Assembly: GCF_047345415.1 (NCBI RefSeq)
Contig: NZ_JBLFEP010000003.1
Location: 868,001 to 932,000, forward strand
Direction: 5' to 3'
DNA from: Maribacter_C sp947494565
Lineage (GTDB): Bacteria > Bacteroidota > Bacteroidia > Flavobacteriales > Flavobacteriaceae
Length of the DNA: 64,000 nt
Part shown: positions 16,711 through 26,438 of the stretch, piece after piece
Layout of the letters: every line of letters starts with the position of its first letter
How positions within the stretch are numbered: position 1 is the first letter of the stretch
The notes under the pieces: model-generated
Database searches by the model: none
What the model was told of the DNA's origin: nothing
What the model saw: only the letters and a program-made list of their open reading frames with translations
Position numbers and translations under genes: made by a program

Positions 16711-17214
16711 TTAATTTTTTATGGTCACACTTTTACCACTATTAAATGAACTTACCATAGTCTGGGCCGACTTATACAATACCTGTTTCGCATGGTCGGA
16801 AGTTGTGATCAGGGTCTGAAAATCGATATTCGACAAATCAACTATCGACTCATCTTCTACCGAGACCACTAGTGTAGGAATACGCGAGAAAGCATCGTCC
16901 ATGGTTGTAACTCCTCCATTTGACATGGCAATGGTTTGAATTTTAGGAGCATAAACGGTTATACTAATATTGGAGTAATCTAAACCGGATTTTCCTGCCC
17001 TGATTTCCAAGGCCGACCGATCTACTTCAAAATCAACATAAGGCAAAACCTTGGTATCACCCGTAACCATTATCTTATGCTTTTGAGACTTCACGATATG
17101 AATAGAAGCCCCGATGTTGCTACTTACGGCTTCGAAAGCGTCTAGCGCTTGTGATTTTTGACCGAAGGAGAGAAATGTTGTAAAAAGAAAAAGAGTGCAT
17201 ACTAGTTGTCGCAT
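16711..17214 (-). CDS. GIN domain (DUF2807-like) exported protein
   Basis: 167 aa from the ATG at 17214. The longer reading frame starting at 17319 was rejected, because it would overlap folE and place 35 residues ahead of a clear signal peptide (MRQLVCTLFLFTTFLSFGQ). The mature part is a beta-rich auto-transporter-adhesin-head fold: ASIHIVKSQKHKIMVTGDTK, LEIRAGKSG, ISITVYAPKIQTIAMSNGG and IDFQTLITTSDHAKQVL, which follow the parallel-beta pattern of the family. It is periplasmic or surface-located and of unknown role. The protein is shorter than most members (about 230 aa), with fewer beta coils. Confidence 0.75.
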   Translation of the reverse strand: MRQLVCTLFLFTTFLSFGQKSQALDAFEAVSSNIGASIHIVKSQKHKIMVTGDTKVLPYVDFEVDRSALEIRAGKSGLDYSNISITVYAPKIQTIAMSNGGVTTMDDAFSRIPTLVVSVEDESIVDLSNIDFQTLITTSDHAKQVLYKSAQTMVSSFNSGKSVTIKN

Positions 17215-17299
17215 TGTGAATAATCTTTGGTTCATATGTCTTAGGGACACCAAAAAGGACCAAAGGTTACATGCGAAACGAAAAACTTTTCTAAGTGAC

Positions 17300-17899
17300 C
17301 TACGAAAGGTCTGAGCCAATCAGTTTGAGAAACTCGTTTCGTGTTTCTATTTTTTCAAATTGCCCACGAAAACCGGAAGTCGTGGTGACGGAATTTTGCT
17401 TCTGTACGCCACGCATCATCATACACATGTGCGAGGCTTCAATAACTACAGCAACACCTTTGGGTTTCAAGGTTGAGTTGATACACTCTAAAATATCATG
17501 GGTCAAACGCTCTTGCACTTGCAAACGTCTAGCAAAAACATCGACAATTCTCGGTATTTTACTCAAACCTACGATATGTCCGTTTGGAATATATGCAATA
17601 TGTGCCTTACCAAAAAAGGGCAACATATGATGCTCACACAACGAATACAGTTCTATATTCTTGATGATGACCATATCATCATAATCCTCCTTGAACATAG
17701 CTCCTTCCAAAATTTCCTTGGCATCTTGTTGATAACCCTGTGTCAAAAACAACATGGCCTTTGCAGCACGTTCAGGGGTCTTCACTAATCCCTCACGGGA
17801 AATGTCCTCCCCGATTTCGTCAATTATCGATGAGTAACGTTCTTTTACTTCATCTGTAATCTCTAGGTTATATTCTTCTAAGTTTCGGTATGGAGACAT
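17300..17899 (-). CDS. folE: GTP cyclohydrolase I
   Basis: 199 aa. Catalyses the first step of tetrahydrofolate (and pterin) synthesis from GTP. Zinc ligands are Cys88 and His91 in SLCEHHMLPF and Cys160 in EASHMCMMMRGV. Other family blocks are GLVKTPERAAKAM, AYIPNGHIVGLSKIPRIVD and RLQVQERLTHDI, and the C-terminal FRGQFEK. The homodecamer-type FolE1 is complete. A consensus -7 box lies 26 bases before the ATG. The GIN-domain gene follows on the same strand after 85 bases. Confidence 0.97.
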   Translation of the reverse strand: MSPYRNLEEYNLEITDEVKERYSSIIDEIGEDISREGLVKTPERAAKAMLFLTQGYQQDAKEILEGAMFKEDYDDMVIIKNIELYSLCEHHMLPFFGKAHIAYIPNGHIVGLSKIPRIVDVFARRLQVQERLTHDILECINSTLKPKGVAVVIEASHMCMMMRGVQKQNSVTTTSGFRGQFEKIETRNEFLKLIGSDLS

Positions 17900-17924
17900 G
17901 TATTGATTATGTTTATTCTTTTTT

Positions 17925-17932
17925 CAAAAATA
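17925..17932 (-). promoter_or_regulatory. -7 promoter box of folE
   Basis: Minus strand TATTTTTG matches TAnnTTTG and ends 25 bases before the folE ATG. No clear -33 element. Confidence 0.55.
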
Positions 17933-18130
17933 TTAAACAATTTTAAAAACCCGTAGGCTTTCACGCTTTATTTATGATATTATTAGCATAAGCGAGGCAC
18001 TAGAGGAACCTGTAGCACCCTTGGTCTTCAAAAATAGCCAAAACTATCAATGTATATGGGATATTTACGAAGTTTGAATATTTTGACATCTCCCCCCTAT
18101 TGATTACTTTCAACCCCTAAAGAAACTGAA

Positions 18131-18811
18131 ATGATTAAGGCCTCAAATATCCAAAAATTTTATGGGGAACTCCAGGTACTAAAAGGTGTGGACCTACATA
18201 TCAAAAAAGGTGAAGTGGTCTCCATCGTCGGTGCCTCCGGAGCGGGTAAGACTACCCTGTTACAGATACTCGGTACGCTTGACGTTCAGAGCAATAAAAA
18301 GGAAAGTAGCTTGATTATCAATGATGTGGACGTCACCCATTTATCGGCAAAAGAACTAGCTCGATTTCGTAATGAACATATCGGATTTATTTTTCAGTTC
18401 CATCAACTGCTTCCAGAATTTACGGCATTGGAAAATGTATGTATTCCGGCTTTTATCAAAAATACCCCGAAGGCCGAAGCTGAAAAAAGGGCAAAAGAAT
18501 TACTCCGGTTTCTCGGATTGGAAAAGCGACAGACCCACAAGCCAACTGAACTTTCTGGAGGAGAACAGCAGCGTGTAGCGGTAGCCAGGGCATTGATCAA
18601 TAATCCATCGATAATTTTTGCGGATGAACCCAGTGGCAATCTTGATTCTGAAAGTGCCGATAGACTGCACAAATTGTTCTTCGAACTCCGAGATAAATTT
18701 GGGCAGACCTTTGTCATCGTAACCCACAATGAACATCTTGCCGACATGGCCGATAGAAAGTTGGTCATGGTCGATGGCTTGATTACCACCTCTAAAAAAG
18801 AAGTGGTCTAA
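18131..18811 (+). CDS. LolD-type ABC transporter ATPase
   Basis: 226 aa ATP-binding subunit of the MacB/FtsE/LolD class. Walker A is GASGAGKTT (about 34-42), the Q-loop is FIFQFHQLLPEFTALENVCI, the signature is LSGGEQQRVAVARAL and Walker B is IIFADEPSGNLDS, followed by the H-loop VTHN. The FQFHQLLPEFTALENV block is the LolD hallmark, so lipoprotein release from the inner membrane is the likeliest job. No LolCE permease gene is adjacent. It is followed after three bases by the TIGR02757 gene. Confidence 0.88.
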   Translation: MIKASNIQKFYGELQVLKGVDLHIKKGEVVSIVGASGAGKTTLLQILGTLDVQSNKKESSLIINDVDVTHLSAKELARFRNEHIGFIFQFHQLLPEFTALENVCIPAFIKNTPKAEAEKRAKELLRFLGLEKRQTHKPTELSGGEQQRVAVARALINNPSIIFADEPSGNLDSESADRLHKLFFELRDKFGQTFVIVTHNEHLADMADRKLVMVDGLITTSKKEVV

Positions 18812-18814
18812 GGT

Positions 18815-19579
18815 ATGAACAAGTCCGAGTTAAAGGAATTTCTTGATGCCAAGGTCGCACAATACAATCACCCGAAGTTTCTAGAAAGCGATCCGATACA
18901 AATTCCACATCGATTTACAAGCTCCCAAGACATTGAAATCAGTGCGTTTTTAACAGCGACCATAGCTTGGGGCAATCGAAAAAGTATCATCAACAACGCA
19001 AACAGCATGATGCAATTAATGGATCATGCCCCTCATGACTTCATTCTAAATTATGAGGAGTCTGATCTAGAACGCTTTTCGGGGTTCGTCCATCGTACGT
19101 TCAATACAACCGATTTGTGCTACTTCATCAAAAGTTTGCGCAATATTTACTTGGAACATCATGGGCTTGAAGCCGTATTTTCCTCCGCAATCACCACAGA
19201 TTCCGTTCAGCCGGCCATTGCCCATTTTAAAACCGTATTCTTTGAACTCCCCCATGAAAAGCGCACCACGAAACATGTCAGCGACCCTTTGAAGGGCTCT
19301 GCGGCCAAGCGCATCAATATGTTCCTGCGCTGGATGGTACGCAGTAATTCTACCGGAGTGGATTTCGGTATTTGGAAATCGATTCCGCCTGCCGTGCTAT
19401 CCTGTCCTCTTGATGTACATTCCGGAAATGTGGCCAGGAAACTCAAATTACTAAAACGCAAACAAAACGATGCAAAAGCATTGGCCGAGCTTGACAAAAG
19501 TCTCCGGCAACTCGATTCCATCGATCCTGTTAAATACGACTTTGCTCTATTTGGATTGGGGGTTTTCGAAAAATTTTAA
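18815..19579 (+). CDS. TIGR02757-family protein
   Basis: 254 aa conserved hypothetical found mainly in Bacteroidota. Recognisable blocks are KVAQYNHPKFLESDPIQIPH, SQDIEISAFLTATIAWGNRK, the loop SDPLKGSAAKRINMFLRWM with VRSNSTGVDFGIWKSI, and PLDVHSGNVARKL. The GNRK and DVH elements are compatible with a helix-hairpin-helix DNA-glycosylase-like fold, but I cannot show catalysis. It follows the lolD-like gene by three bases and the unit ends in a hairpin terminator at 19588-19621. Confidence 0.85.
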   Translation: MNKSELKEFLDAKVAQYNHPKFLESDPIQIPHRFTSSQDIEISAFLTATIAWGNRKSIINNANSMMQLMDHAPHDFILNYEESDLERFSGFVHRTFNTTDLCYFIKSLRNIYLEHHGLEAVFSSAITTDSVQPAIAHFKTVFFELPHEKRTTKHVSDPLKGSAAKRINMFLRWMVRSNSTGVDFGIWKSIPPAVLSCPLDVHSGNVARKLKLLKRKQNDAKALAELDKSLRQLDSIDPVKYDFALFGLGVFEKF

Positions 19580-19587
19580 AGCGTAAA

Positions 19588-19621
19588 AAACGCTAAGGTG
19601 CACATTCACACCCTAGCGTTT
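19588..19621 (+). terminator. Hairpin terminator after the TIGR02757 gene
   Basis: AAACGCTAAGGTG pairs with CACCCTAGCGTTT (one mismatch) over an eight-base loop. The following T tract is interrupted (TTTCACTGTTTTC), so strength is moderate. Confidence 0.7.
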
Positions 19622-19679
19622 CACTGTTTTCTTCCGGATAACGTCTTAGTCTTAATTGTGCATTTCGGTCACTAAATTG

Positions 19680-21275
19680 TCATAAGGAAAGCTCCATTAT
19701 GATTTCCTGCGGTAGCAATATTTTGTCTACCACGTGAATATAGCCGTTCAGGATATCTTGATCAGATAGAATTACCTTTGAAGGTGCACCTGTTTTATCC
19801 AACACATAGACCCCTTGATCCACCTGTATCTGAAGTGTTTCTCCCTGAAATGTATCCAAGGATTGCCCATTGGTAAAATCCATCGCCTTAAGCGCTACAT
19901 TTTCGACGCAATGATACGACAGGATGACCTTTAATAGTTCGAGGCCCTCTTGGCTATTGAACTCCTCTATTCGATCCATACCGATTTGGTTGAACAAATC
20001 GATAAAGGCTTGATCGGAAGGAAAAAAGAAGGTAAACTCCTTTTCGGCCAAGGCCTCTAAATTCATTCGATCCTGTATTCTCTTGAAAAACTCCAAGGCT
20101 GTGTTCAAGTCCCCTGTATTCAACATCGCTCGCTCAAAAGCCAGATAGACCGTATTTTCAACCAGGCTTACAATCGATTCTGGAATCAAAATTCTATCAA
20201 TAGTATGTATAGTACCATTTTTTGCAGGAATATCGGTAGTGGTAAATTTGGCCTCCAATTGAAGGGCATCGACCAATACAAAATCATCCTCCTCCCCGAC
20301 CAAGTCCAACGTATTATTGCCGGACAAGGTATTCAACTGACCCTCAAAAAAGTTATTCGAACCTAAGTTTTCCCCTAAAACGTGATACAACAAAATGTCC
20401 CTAAGCAGGGCGATTTCATCGGGTCCAGAGAAGTCTTCAAGCCCTGTGAATTCATCACCTAATAATCCTAAAAGACCTAAGAGGGCATCATTACGCGGTG
20501 CAAATACCGTAAATGGTCCATCTTCCCCTAAGGTATCCAACAAACCGGTCAATGTCAGCGCTTCTTTTAAAAAGGTGAAATCCTCCGTTTCTAGTATAAG
20601 TTCTTTGATGGTTTTTTCATCTGTATTCGTTGGATCGGGATTACCCAAAAATTGAATGACATCTTGGGGCACCAGAATTTTGTCAATGATATGCAAGACA
20701 CCATTTGTGGCCATATCATCTACTGCGATTGGTTTTGCATCAACCTCCGAAGCATCTCCTATGATAAAAGAATCGCCAGAGATGATTATTTCCAATGAAT
20801 TGCCTTCGTATAACGTAGGTATTTCACCGGCAGCAATACTAGTAGACAAGATTTGCCCTTCTACCATATGATAGGTCAAGATTCTACTAAGAATCTCTAA
20901 CTCAACAAAAGTGTCGAAATCGTCAAAGCCATCATAGTTCGATCCTAATAAATTAAAAAGTCCTTCCACAGCGGCATTGGTGGGCGCAAAAACGGTGAAT
21001 GAACCATCACCTTCCAGTACTGTTTCAAGGTCAGCCTTGGCAACGGCCGATTTCAATAGTGATAATTCTTCGGTTTCCGAAATGAGTTGAGCGAGCGATC
21101 CAGTCGTTTTGTTCGATTCTTCCTCTTCTTGTTGTGATTCATCGTCAACCGTTACCTTGCTTATCACTTCTTCATAAGTAGTGTTCTCTATCTTCTCACA
21201 GGAAAAAATAACAAGCCCTGCGAACAGGGCAAGAGTGACTTTTTTAAAGAATACAACAAATTTGTTTTTTTTCAT
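19680..21275 (-). CDS. Lipoprotein with three fasciclin (FAS1) domains
   Basis: 531 aa. The signal ends in AGLVIFSC (Cys26), then an acidic linker with a short Glu run. Three FAS1 domains follow at about 55-200, 215-365 and 375-530. Each shows the H1 block (SFTVFAPTNAA, PFTVFAPRND, EFTFFFPSDQAF) and the H2 block ending in a D-K/R-I-L-xP (IIDKILVPQ, TIDRILIPE, VVDKILLPQ). The third domain is more diverged. FAS1 lipoproteins are cell-surface adhesion or matrix-contact proteins. It stands alone, convergent with the TIGR02757 gene and divergent from the PhoX-like gene across 496 bases. Confidence 0.92.
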   Translation of the reverse strand: MKKNKFVVFFKKVTLALFAGLVIFSCEKIENTTYEEVISKVTVDDESQQEEEESNKTTGSLAQLISETEELSLLKSAVAKADLETVLEGDGSFTVFAPTNAAVEGLFNLLGSNYDGFDDFDTFVELEILSRILTYHMVEGQILSTSIAAGEIPTLYEGNSLEIIISGDSFIIGDASEVDAKPIAVDDMATNGVLHIIDKILVPQDVIQFLGNPDPTNTDEKTIKELILETEDFTFLKEALTLTGLLDTLGEDGPFTVFAPRNDALLGLLGLLGDEFTGLEDFSGPDEIALLRDILLYHVLGENLGSNNFFEGQLNTLSGNNTLDLVGEEDDFVLVDALQLEAKFTTTDIPAKNGTIHTIDRILIPESIVSLVENTVYLAFERAMLNTGDLNTALEFFKRIQDRMNLEALAEKEFTFFFPSDQAFIDLFNQIGMDRIEEFNSQEGLELLKVILSYHCVENVALKAMDFTNGQSLDTFQGETLQIQVDQGVYVLDKTGAPSKVILSDQDILNGYIHVVDKILLPQEIIMELSL

Positions 21276-21771
21276 TTTGTGGGTTTTATGTTCTCGTAAT
21301 CGTAGGCGAAAATTAGGTTTTTACGAGACCAAAAGCTTAAACCCATTCTTAATTCTGGGTAACCTGAACTTTAAATAAACCAATGGTATGTTAATTTATC
21401 TGAGGTTTGACGTCTTTGAAAAAGTTGACTTATCGAAAGGATAAAAATCTTGAAACGGCCTAAAAAGCGATACAGAACGCTTTGTTTATAAGCAAAATCC
21501 CTAAAACAAGAATAGTTAAAGAAAGGTAAATAAAACGCTACTGCGCTATTAAGTTCATTTTTCAAAAATCGCTTGACGTGGCTAAAAAAAATCAGATAAC
21601 CTTTTGATTTATAAAGCTTTAAAGACTATTAGGAATTGTTCTAGATAATAACAATATCATAATATTTCAGGTCCTCTTTCCTCACAAAACAAAATATTCA
21701 GTTAAGACTAGCATAAACATCGGCCTCTAATTTTACCATCATAATAGTATAACCTAAAAACACTTTTTAAA
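21276..21771. other. AT-rich divergent intergenic region, 496 bases
   Basis: No convincing gene in either strand. Small signals only: ACCCA/TGGGT (21341-21360) and AAAGCG/CGCTTT (21464-21483) hairpins, and a near-consensus -7 box TAATTTTA at 21728-21735, 36 bases before the PhoX-like ATG. The size is large for this window and the segment probably carries control elements for the two divergent lipoprotein genes. Confidence 0.5.
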
Positions 21772-23247
21772 ATGAAGAAGATTACAAAAGTACTCCTGCT
21801 TGCAGGCCTTGTTTCTTTTACCTCGTGCGATCAATTGGATGATTTCCTAGGTGGTGAAGATGAAGGAGGCGAGGAGGAAGCAAAAGGAGTGGTTCTTAAG
21901 AACCATTCAGAAACACCGGCTTTCTTTAAGATGGCTCCCGAGTTTAGCAATGTTCAAGTATACTCCTTATTGAGCTCTGGCGACGAATTACCTGAATCAC
22001 CTGATTTCGTCTACGGATCAATGGCCGATGGTGCGGGATTGATTAAAGAGGCCGATGGCACCTTTACTCTTATCAATAATATTGAAGCGGATTATTCAGT
22101 GGCACGAATCAAATTCGATGAAAGTTTCATGCCCGTAAAAGGAGATCATATTTTAAATGCCAAAGCTACGGCCAATACGGCACAGTGTTCAGGTTCACTT
22201 ATTACTCCTGAAGAGCACGGATTCGGACCTATCTATCTTTCCGGAGGTGAATGGGGCGGTTCTTCGAAGGGCGTTTTCGCGACAGATCCTTATAAAAGTG
22301 CCTCTAGTGCTTCAGTTGCCGCAATGCTACCGGCTTTTGGGCAGTGGTCTACAGAAAATGCAGTTGTTATCGGTAAGGATGCCTTTCCTGGTAAAACCGT
22401 AGCTTTTATCGGAGACGACGATTCCGACAATGAAGTACCACAAGGACAATTAGGTATGTACGTCGGAAATCAAGGAGACCTAAACAATGGTAAACTCTAT
22501 ACGCTTAAAGTGATGACCGAAGGCATTACTTATGAAATGGATATGGTAGAAGGTGAAACCTATGAAGCAGAATTCATTGAAATGGAAGAAAGAGAAATCG
22601 ATTTATTGAACGCCGAAGCTATGGCAAAAGGATCGATGGGCTTTTCAAGATTAGAGGATATCGACTGGAGAAGAGGTGTAGCAGGAAACCAAAGAGAAGT
22701 TTATATGGCCGTTACCGGTCGAAAAAGAGACGCTTTGGTAGGCAAAGGAACGTTGTATGGAAGAATATATAAGGTAGTTCTTTCTGAAGATGACCCAACG
22801 AAAGCGACGATCACCTGCGTATTGGACGGAGATAAGTTAGACGGAATAGCAAAAGCATTCCATAGTCCTGATAATATCGTGGTGACCAAAAACTATGCAT
22901 ATATACAAGAAGATCCCAATGGATATCCAGATACACCGGACAAAACGCACTTTGCACAACTCTATCAGTACAACCTAAATACAGGTGAACTTAAAACGGT
23001 ATTGGAATGTGACCAAGAAGCGGCTGCGAGCAATGGCATAGGAAGCATTGATCGAAATTGGGAAATTACCGGTATGATCGACGTGTCCAAAACCATTGGC
23101 GTTGAAGACTCATTTATCATGATTACACAAAATCACGGATGGGAACCCGCTGACGGCTCTGCCTTTACGGACCCTCTCGCCAATTCAGATGCGAATAGCC
23201 GTAAAGAAGGTAGCCAAATGTTCTTGGTCAAAGGCTTGCCGAACTAA
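21772..23247 (+). CDS. PhoX-like (DUF839) lipoprotein
   Basis: 491 aa. The signal ends VSFTSC (Cys19) and an acidic tract DEGGEEEE-like follows. The core shows the PhoX/DUF839 pattern: GFSRLEDIDWRR (Glu ligand region), REVYMAVTGRKRD, GTLYGRIYKVVL, FHSPDNIVVT, YIQEDPNGYPDTP and IMITQNHGW. Bacterial PhoX is a Ca/Fe alkaline phosphatase, but it is a Tat-exported soluble enzyme, while this one has a lipobox Sec signal, so phosphatase activity is uncertain. It sits six bases before a di-haem peroxidase-like gene, and the pair looks like one operon. Confidence 0.78.
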   Translation: MKKITKVLLLAGLVSFTSCDQLDDFLGGEDEGGEEEAKGVVLKNHSETPAFFKMAPEFSNVQVYSLLSSGDELPESPDFVYGSMADGAGLIKEADGTFTLINNIEADYSVARIKFDESFMPVKGDHILNAKATANTAQCSGSLITPEEHGFGPIYLSGGEWGGSSKGVFATDPYKSASSASVAAMLPAFGQWSTENAVVIGKDAFPGKTVAFIGDDDSDNEVPQGQLGMYVGNQGDLNNGKLYTLKVMTEGITYEMDMVEGETYEAEFIEMEEREIDLLNAEAMAKGSMGFSRLEDIDWRRGVAGNQREVYMAVTGRKRDALVGKGTLYGRIYKVVLSEDDPTKATITCVLDGDKLDGIAKAFHSPDNIVVTKNYAYIQEDPNGYPDTPDKTHFAQLYQYNLNTGELKTVLECDQEAAASNGIGSIDRNWEITGMIDVSKTIGVEDSFIMITQNHGWEPADGSAFTDPLANSDANSRKEGSQMFLVKGLPN

Positions 23248-23253
23248 ATCGCA

Positions 23254-25101
23254 ATGATAAATATTAGTTATAATTTACAAAGTAACAGAGGGGTCTATAT
23301 GCTTATAGGCCTCTTTGTATTGTGTATGTCTTGCAAACAAGCAGATAGGGAAATAGCCGCACTTCAAACCTCTTCCTTGGGAGAACGTATATCCTTGAAG
23401 TACCATGCCGATCTGTACGAGTGTAAAATCTATTTGGACAGTCTTTTGTTGACCACAGAACATGATGATTTGGAGCGGTACTACCAGCTATCACGGAGCT
23501 ACTTCAAACGATTGGAGCCTATCATGGCTTTTTATGACGCCGAGAACTATAAATTTCTGAATGCACCGAACATCTTAAAAGTAGAAGAAGAGGATGCCAC
23601 CAGTATAAAAATTGCAGCACCCAAGAGTTTTCAAGTGCTCGAAGAGTCAATATTTGTTGAACATCCAGATTTTGACGCTATACACAAAGCGGCAGATTTG
23701 ATTCGAAGCCGGTTGGCATTATTAGAACAAAACAGCGATTTTTCGCATGCAAAACACTATCATATCGTTTGGATGCTTCGCGATGCCATTATGCGGGTGT
23801 CACAAACAGGTATTACGGGATTCGATTCCCCCGTTCTCGAACAGTCCCAATTAGAAGGGGTGTTCGTCTATCAAAGTATCAAAGAACTTCTTGAATCGGT
23901 TCATACCGAGTTTGAAGACGAAGCACTCTACCAAAAATGGATGGAGGAAATCGACAGCACCATCAGCAGTCTGCAGCAGGCAGACTTTGAGAGCTTCGAT
24001 CGATATGCCTTTATCAAAGAGCATACCCATCCACAAATGCAGTTGTGCAATGATTTGGTGTCGGACTGGAATATCGATTTTCCGTTTACCATGGCCATCG
24101 AGAACAATGCAACTTCCCTATTCTCAGAAAACACCTTCAACATCCATTATTTCAGTGACTATAGAAATAGGGACATTTCCCAAGACCGTATCGAACTAGG
24201 CAAAGACCTGTTCAATGATGCCAATCTTTCCAAAAGCAAAGCGATAAGCTGCGCGACATGTCACATTGAATCCAAGGCCTTTACAGATGGGTTCGCCAAA
24301 TCAAAAGGACAATCCCGAAATAGCCCCACCTTGGCCTATGTCTCGCTTCAACAGGCCTATTTTTATGACAATCGAGCAGGAAGCCTGGAAGGTCAAATCG
24401 TTTCCGTTGTCAATAGCGATACCGAGTTTCATACCGATTTGAATACCCTGATGAGTGCTGTCAATAAAAATAAAGCCTACAGGCGAAGATTCGACAGTCT
24501 TTACAACGGTAAGGCGAACGATTATAACATACGAAACGCAATTGCGAGTTACATTCGGAGTTTAAACAAGTTCAATTCAAAATTCGACAACAACATCAAT
24601 GGAGTGGAAAACTCATTGACACAAAACGAGATCAACGGATTTAACTTATTTATGGGCAAGGCAAAGTGTGCCACCTGCCATTTTGCTCCGGTCTTCAATG
24701 GTACAGTGCCTACTCGATACAAGGATACCGAATTAGAACTTTTGGGCGTACCTGAGCATAATGATACGATTAACGCAAGCGTAGATCCTGACTTAGGACG
24801 ATTTTACATGTACGAAACGGAAGAACGGAAGTTCTTCTTCAAGACCCCAACCGTTCGGAACATTGCGTTGACAGCCCCTTATATGCACAATGGAGTATAC
24901 GAAACCTTAGAGGAGGTCGTCGACTTTTACAATCGAGGTGGTGGAGCAGGAATCGGAATCGATTTGGAATATCAAACACTTCCGCCGGATCCACTTGAGC
25001 TCACTGAGGAGGAGCAAGGGGATTTGGTACTATTTTTAAAAACCTTAACCGATACAACACCCGAAGAAAAAATCGAAAGTAAGGTGGCCGTTTTGCCCTG
25101 A
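23254..25101 (+). CDS. Di-haem cytochrome c peroxidase/MauG-like lipoprotein
   Basis: 615 aa. The signal ends LFVLCMSC, anchoring Cys27. Residues about 30-285 are a helical region with no haem motif. The C-terminal 310 residues are a CCP/MauG module with two c-type haem sites, CATCH at 333-337 and CATCH at 472-476, and the usual FKTPTVRNIALTAPYMHNGVY block with ELTEEEQGDLVLFLKTL at the end. It would reduce peroxide or oxidise a partner in the periplasm. The extra N-terminal region is much longer than in classical CcpA (about 330 aa). A terminator follows at 25119-25158. Confidence 0.9.
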   Translation: MINISYNLQSNRGVYMLIGLFVLCMSCKQADREIAALQTSSLGERISLKYHADLYECKIYLDSLLLTTEHDDLERYYQLSRSYFKRLEPIMAFYDAENYKFLNAPNILKVEEEDATSIKIAAPKSFQVLEESIFVEHPDFDAIHKAADLIRSRLALLEQNSDFSHAKHYHIVWMLRDAIMRVSQTGITGFDSPVLEQSQLEGVFVYQSIKELLESVHTEFEDEALYQKWMEEIDSTISSLQQADFESFDRYAFIKEHTHPQMQLCNDLVSDWNIDFPFTMAIENNATSLFSENTFNIHYFSDYRNRDISQDRIELGKDLFNDANLSKSKAISCATCHIESKAFTDGFAKSKGQSRNSPTLAYVSLQQAYFYDNRAGSLEGQIVSVVNSDTEFHTDLNTLMSAVNKNKAYRRRFDSLYNGKANDYNIRNAIASYIRSLNKFNSKFDNNINGVENSLTQNEINGFNLFMGKAKCATCHFAPVFNGTVPTRYKDTELELLGVPEHNDTINASVDPDLGRFYMYETEERKFFFKTPTVRNIALTAPYMHNGVYETLEEVVDFYNRGGGAGIGIDLEYQTLPPDPLELTEEEQGDLVLFLKTLTDTTPEEKIESKVAVLP

Positions 25102-25118
25102 TCATTCTGTTTTGCTTC

Positions 25119-25158
25119 GAAAGCCCTTTTCCCGTTCACTGACGGAAGAGGGTTTTTT
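25119..25158 (+). terminator. Intrinsic terminator after the peroxidase gene
   Basis: AAAGCCCTTTTCCCGT pairs with ACGGAAGAGGGTTTTTT, with one bulged C, around TCACTG, and a T run follows. The facing Gfo/Idh/MocA gene ends at 25177. Confidence 0.75.
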
Positions 25159-25176
25159 CTATACCCAAAGACGTAT

Positions 25177-26313
25177 TTACGAAACGATTCCCATGGTTCC
25201 TAAATCAAGGGGAATCGTTTTTCCGCCTTCCTTGATCGAACGATAAATCGCTTCTACGATAATCATATCACGTTTGCCCATTTCTCCTGGGGCAAAATTG
25301 GTACTTCCCGTTTTGATATGCTTGGCAAAATCATCCATCTGCAGCATTTGTTGGCTTTTATGGGGAAATGAGATCTCTTTTCCATCCGATGTTCGACCTT
25401 TCAAGGGGCCATAATTATGACAAGGATTTAATTCGGCCCAACCCCGTTCAAAACTGCAGAAAAGGCGATTTGCATTGGCATTGTGACTAGTGAACATATG
25501 CCCCACTACCCCATTCGGAAACTCCATCTGCGCCGTAATGCTCTCATCAGTATCCTTAAAATAGTCAGGTCGCGTGCTAAATTCCTGAGCAGAAACCGAT
25601 ATCGGATTCATTCCTGTGCCATAAATATTACTCTGTATGGAATATACCCCCATATTCATCAAGGCACCACCTCCGGAAAGCGCGTAATTCAAACGCCATT
25701 GACCCGGATTCCCCCGTGATATGTACCCTGCATCCGACGAGACATACTGTATACTTCCATAAACCTTGTCTTTGACCAAACGCTTGATCTCATTCGTATA
25801 AGGGTCCGATTGCATACGGTAACCTACACTCAACTTTACGCCAGCTTCCTCACAGGCCTCAATAATGGCATCACATTCTGCCACACTTACCGCCATGGGT
25901 TTTTCGCAAATGACATGTTTTCCAGCCTTTGCGGCACGGATACAGAATTCAGCATGCATACTATTCGGTAAAACAACATAGACGATATCTATGGCATCGT
26001 TGGTAGCAATCGTATCGAAATTTTCATAATTGTACACGTTCTCCTTGGGAATATTGTATTGTTTCATCCACTGGGAGGCTTTCGAAGGAGTTCCCGTAAC
26101 AATACCGGCCAAGTAACAATGTTCGGCATCGACCAGACCAGGAGCTAATTGACCTGAACTATAACTGCCTAATCCTACAAGGGCGATCCCCAATTTTTTA
26201 TCGGATTGTTCGGCTCCCATTCCACAGGCTAAGGGCATTCCTGACAACAAAGCCGTCCCGGCCATCCCCTGCGTCAATTTTTTATTAAAAGTTCTTCTGC
26301 TGATTTTCGACAT
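25177..26313 (-). CDS. Tat-exported Gfo/Idh/MocA-family oxidoreductase
   Basis: 378 aa. The N-terminus has a twin-arginine signal (SRRTFNKKL, then a hydrophobic stretch GMAGTALLSGMPLACG), so it is exported folded with its NAD(P) cofactor, as in glucose-fructose oxidoreductase. The Rossmann motif is ALVGLGSYSSGQL, and EKPMAVSVAECDAII carries the catalytic-lysine region EKP. YRMQSDPYTNEIKRLV and GGGALMNMGVYSIQ are family blocks. It probably interconverts a sugar and its lactone or acid in the periplasm. It is convergent with the peroxidase gene and divergent from the S10 peptidase gene. Confidence 0.88.
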   Translation of the reverse strand: MSKISRRTFNKKLTQGMAGTALLSGMPLACGMGAEQSDKKLGIALVGLGSYSSGQLAPGLVDAEHCYLAGIVTGTPSKASQWMKQYNIPKENVYNYENFDTIATNDAIDIVYVVLPNSMHAEFCIRAAKAGKHVICEKPMAVSVAECDAIIEACEEAGVKLSVGYRMQSDPYTNEIKRLVKDKVYGSIQYVSSDAGYISRGNPGQWRLNYALSGGGALMNMGVYSIQSNIYGTGMNPISVSAQEFSTRPDYFKDTDESITAQMEFPNGVVGHMFTSHNANANRLFCSFERGWAELNPCHNYGPLKGRTSDGKEISFPHKSQQMLQMDDFAKHIKTGSTNFAPGEMGKRDMIIVEAIYRSIKEGGKTIPLDLGTMGIVS

Positions 26314-26438
26314 GATCTCGTTTTTTAAATTTCCTTTTTAAAACTACGGATTTTTTGATCGAAATGGGGTACCGCTATCCCGTAAGAACGAATAAATAGT
26401 TGTTCTTGAAAGAATGTCATTTCCATCGTATTCCAAGG

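Noticed and set aside
17215..17319. Longer start at 17319 for the GIN-domain gene
   Set aside because: It would overlap the 3' end of folE and place 35 basic residues ahead of the signal peptide that begins at 17214.
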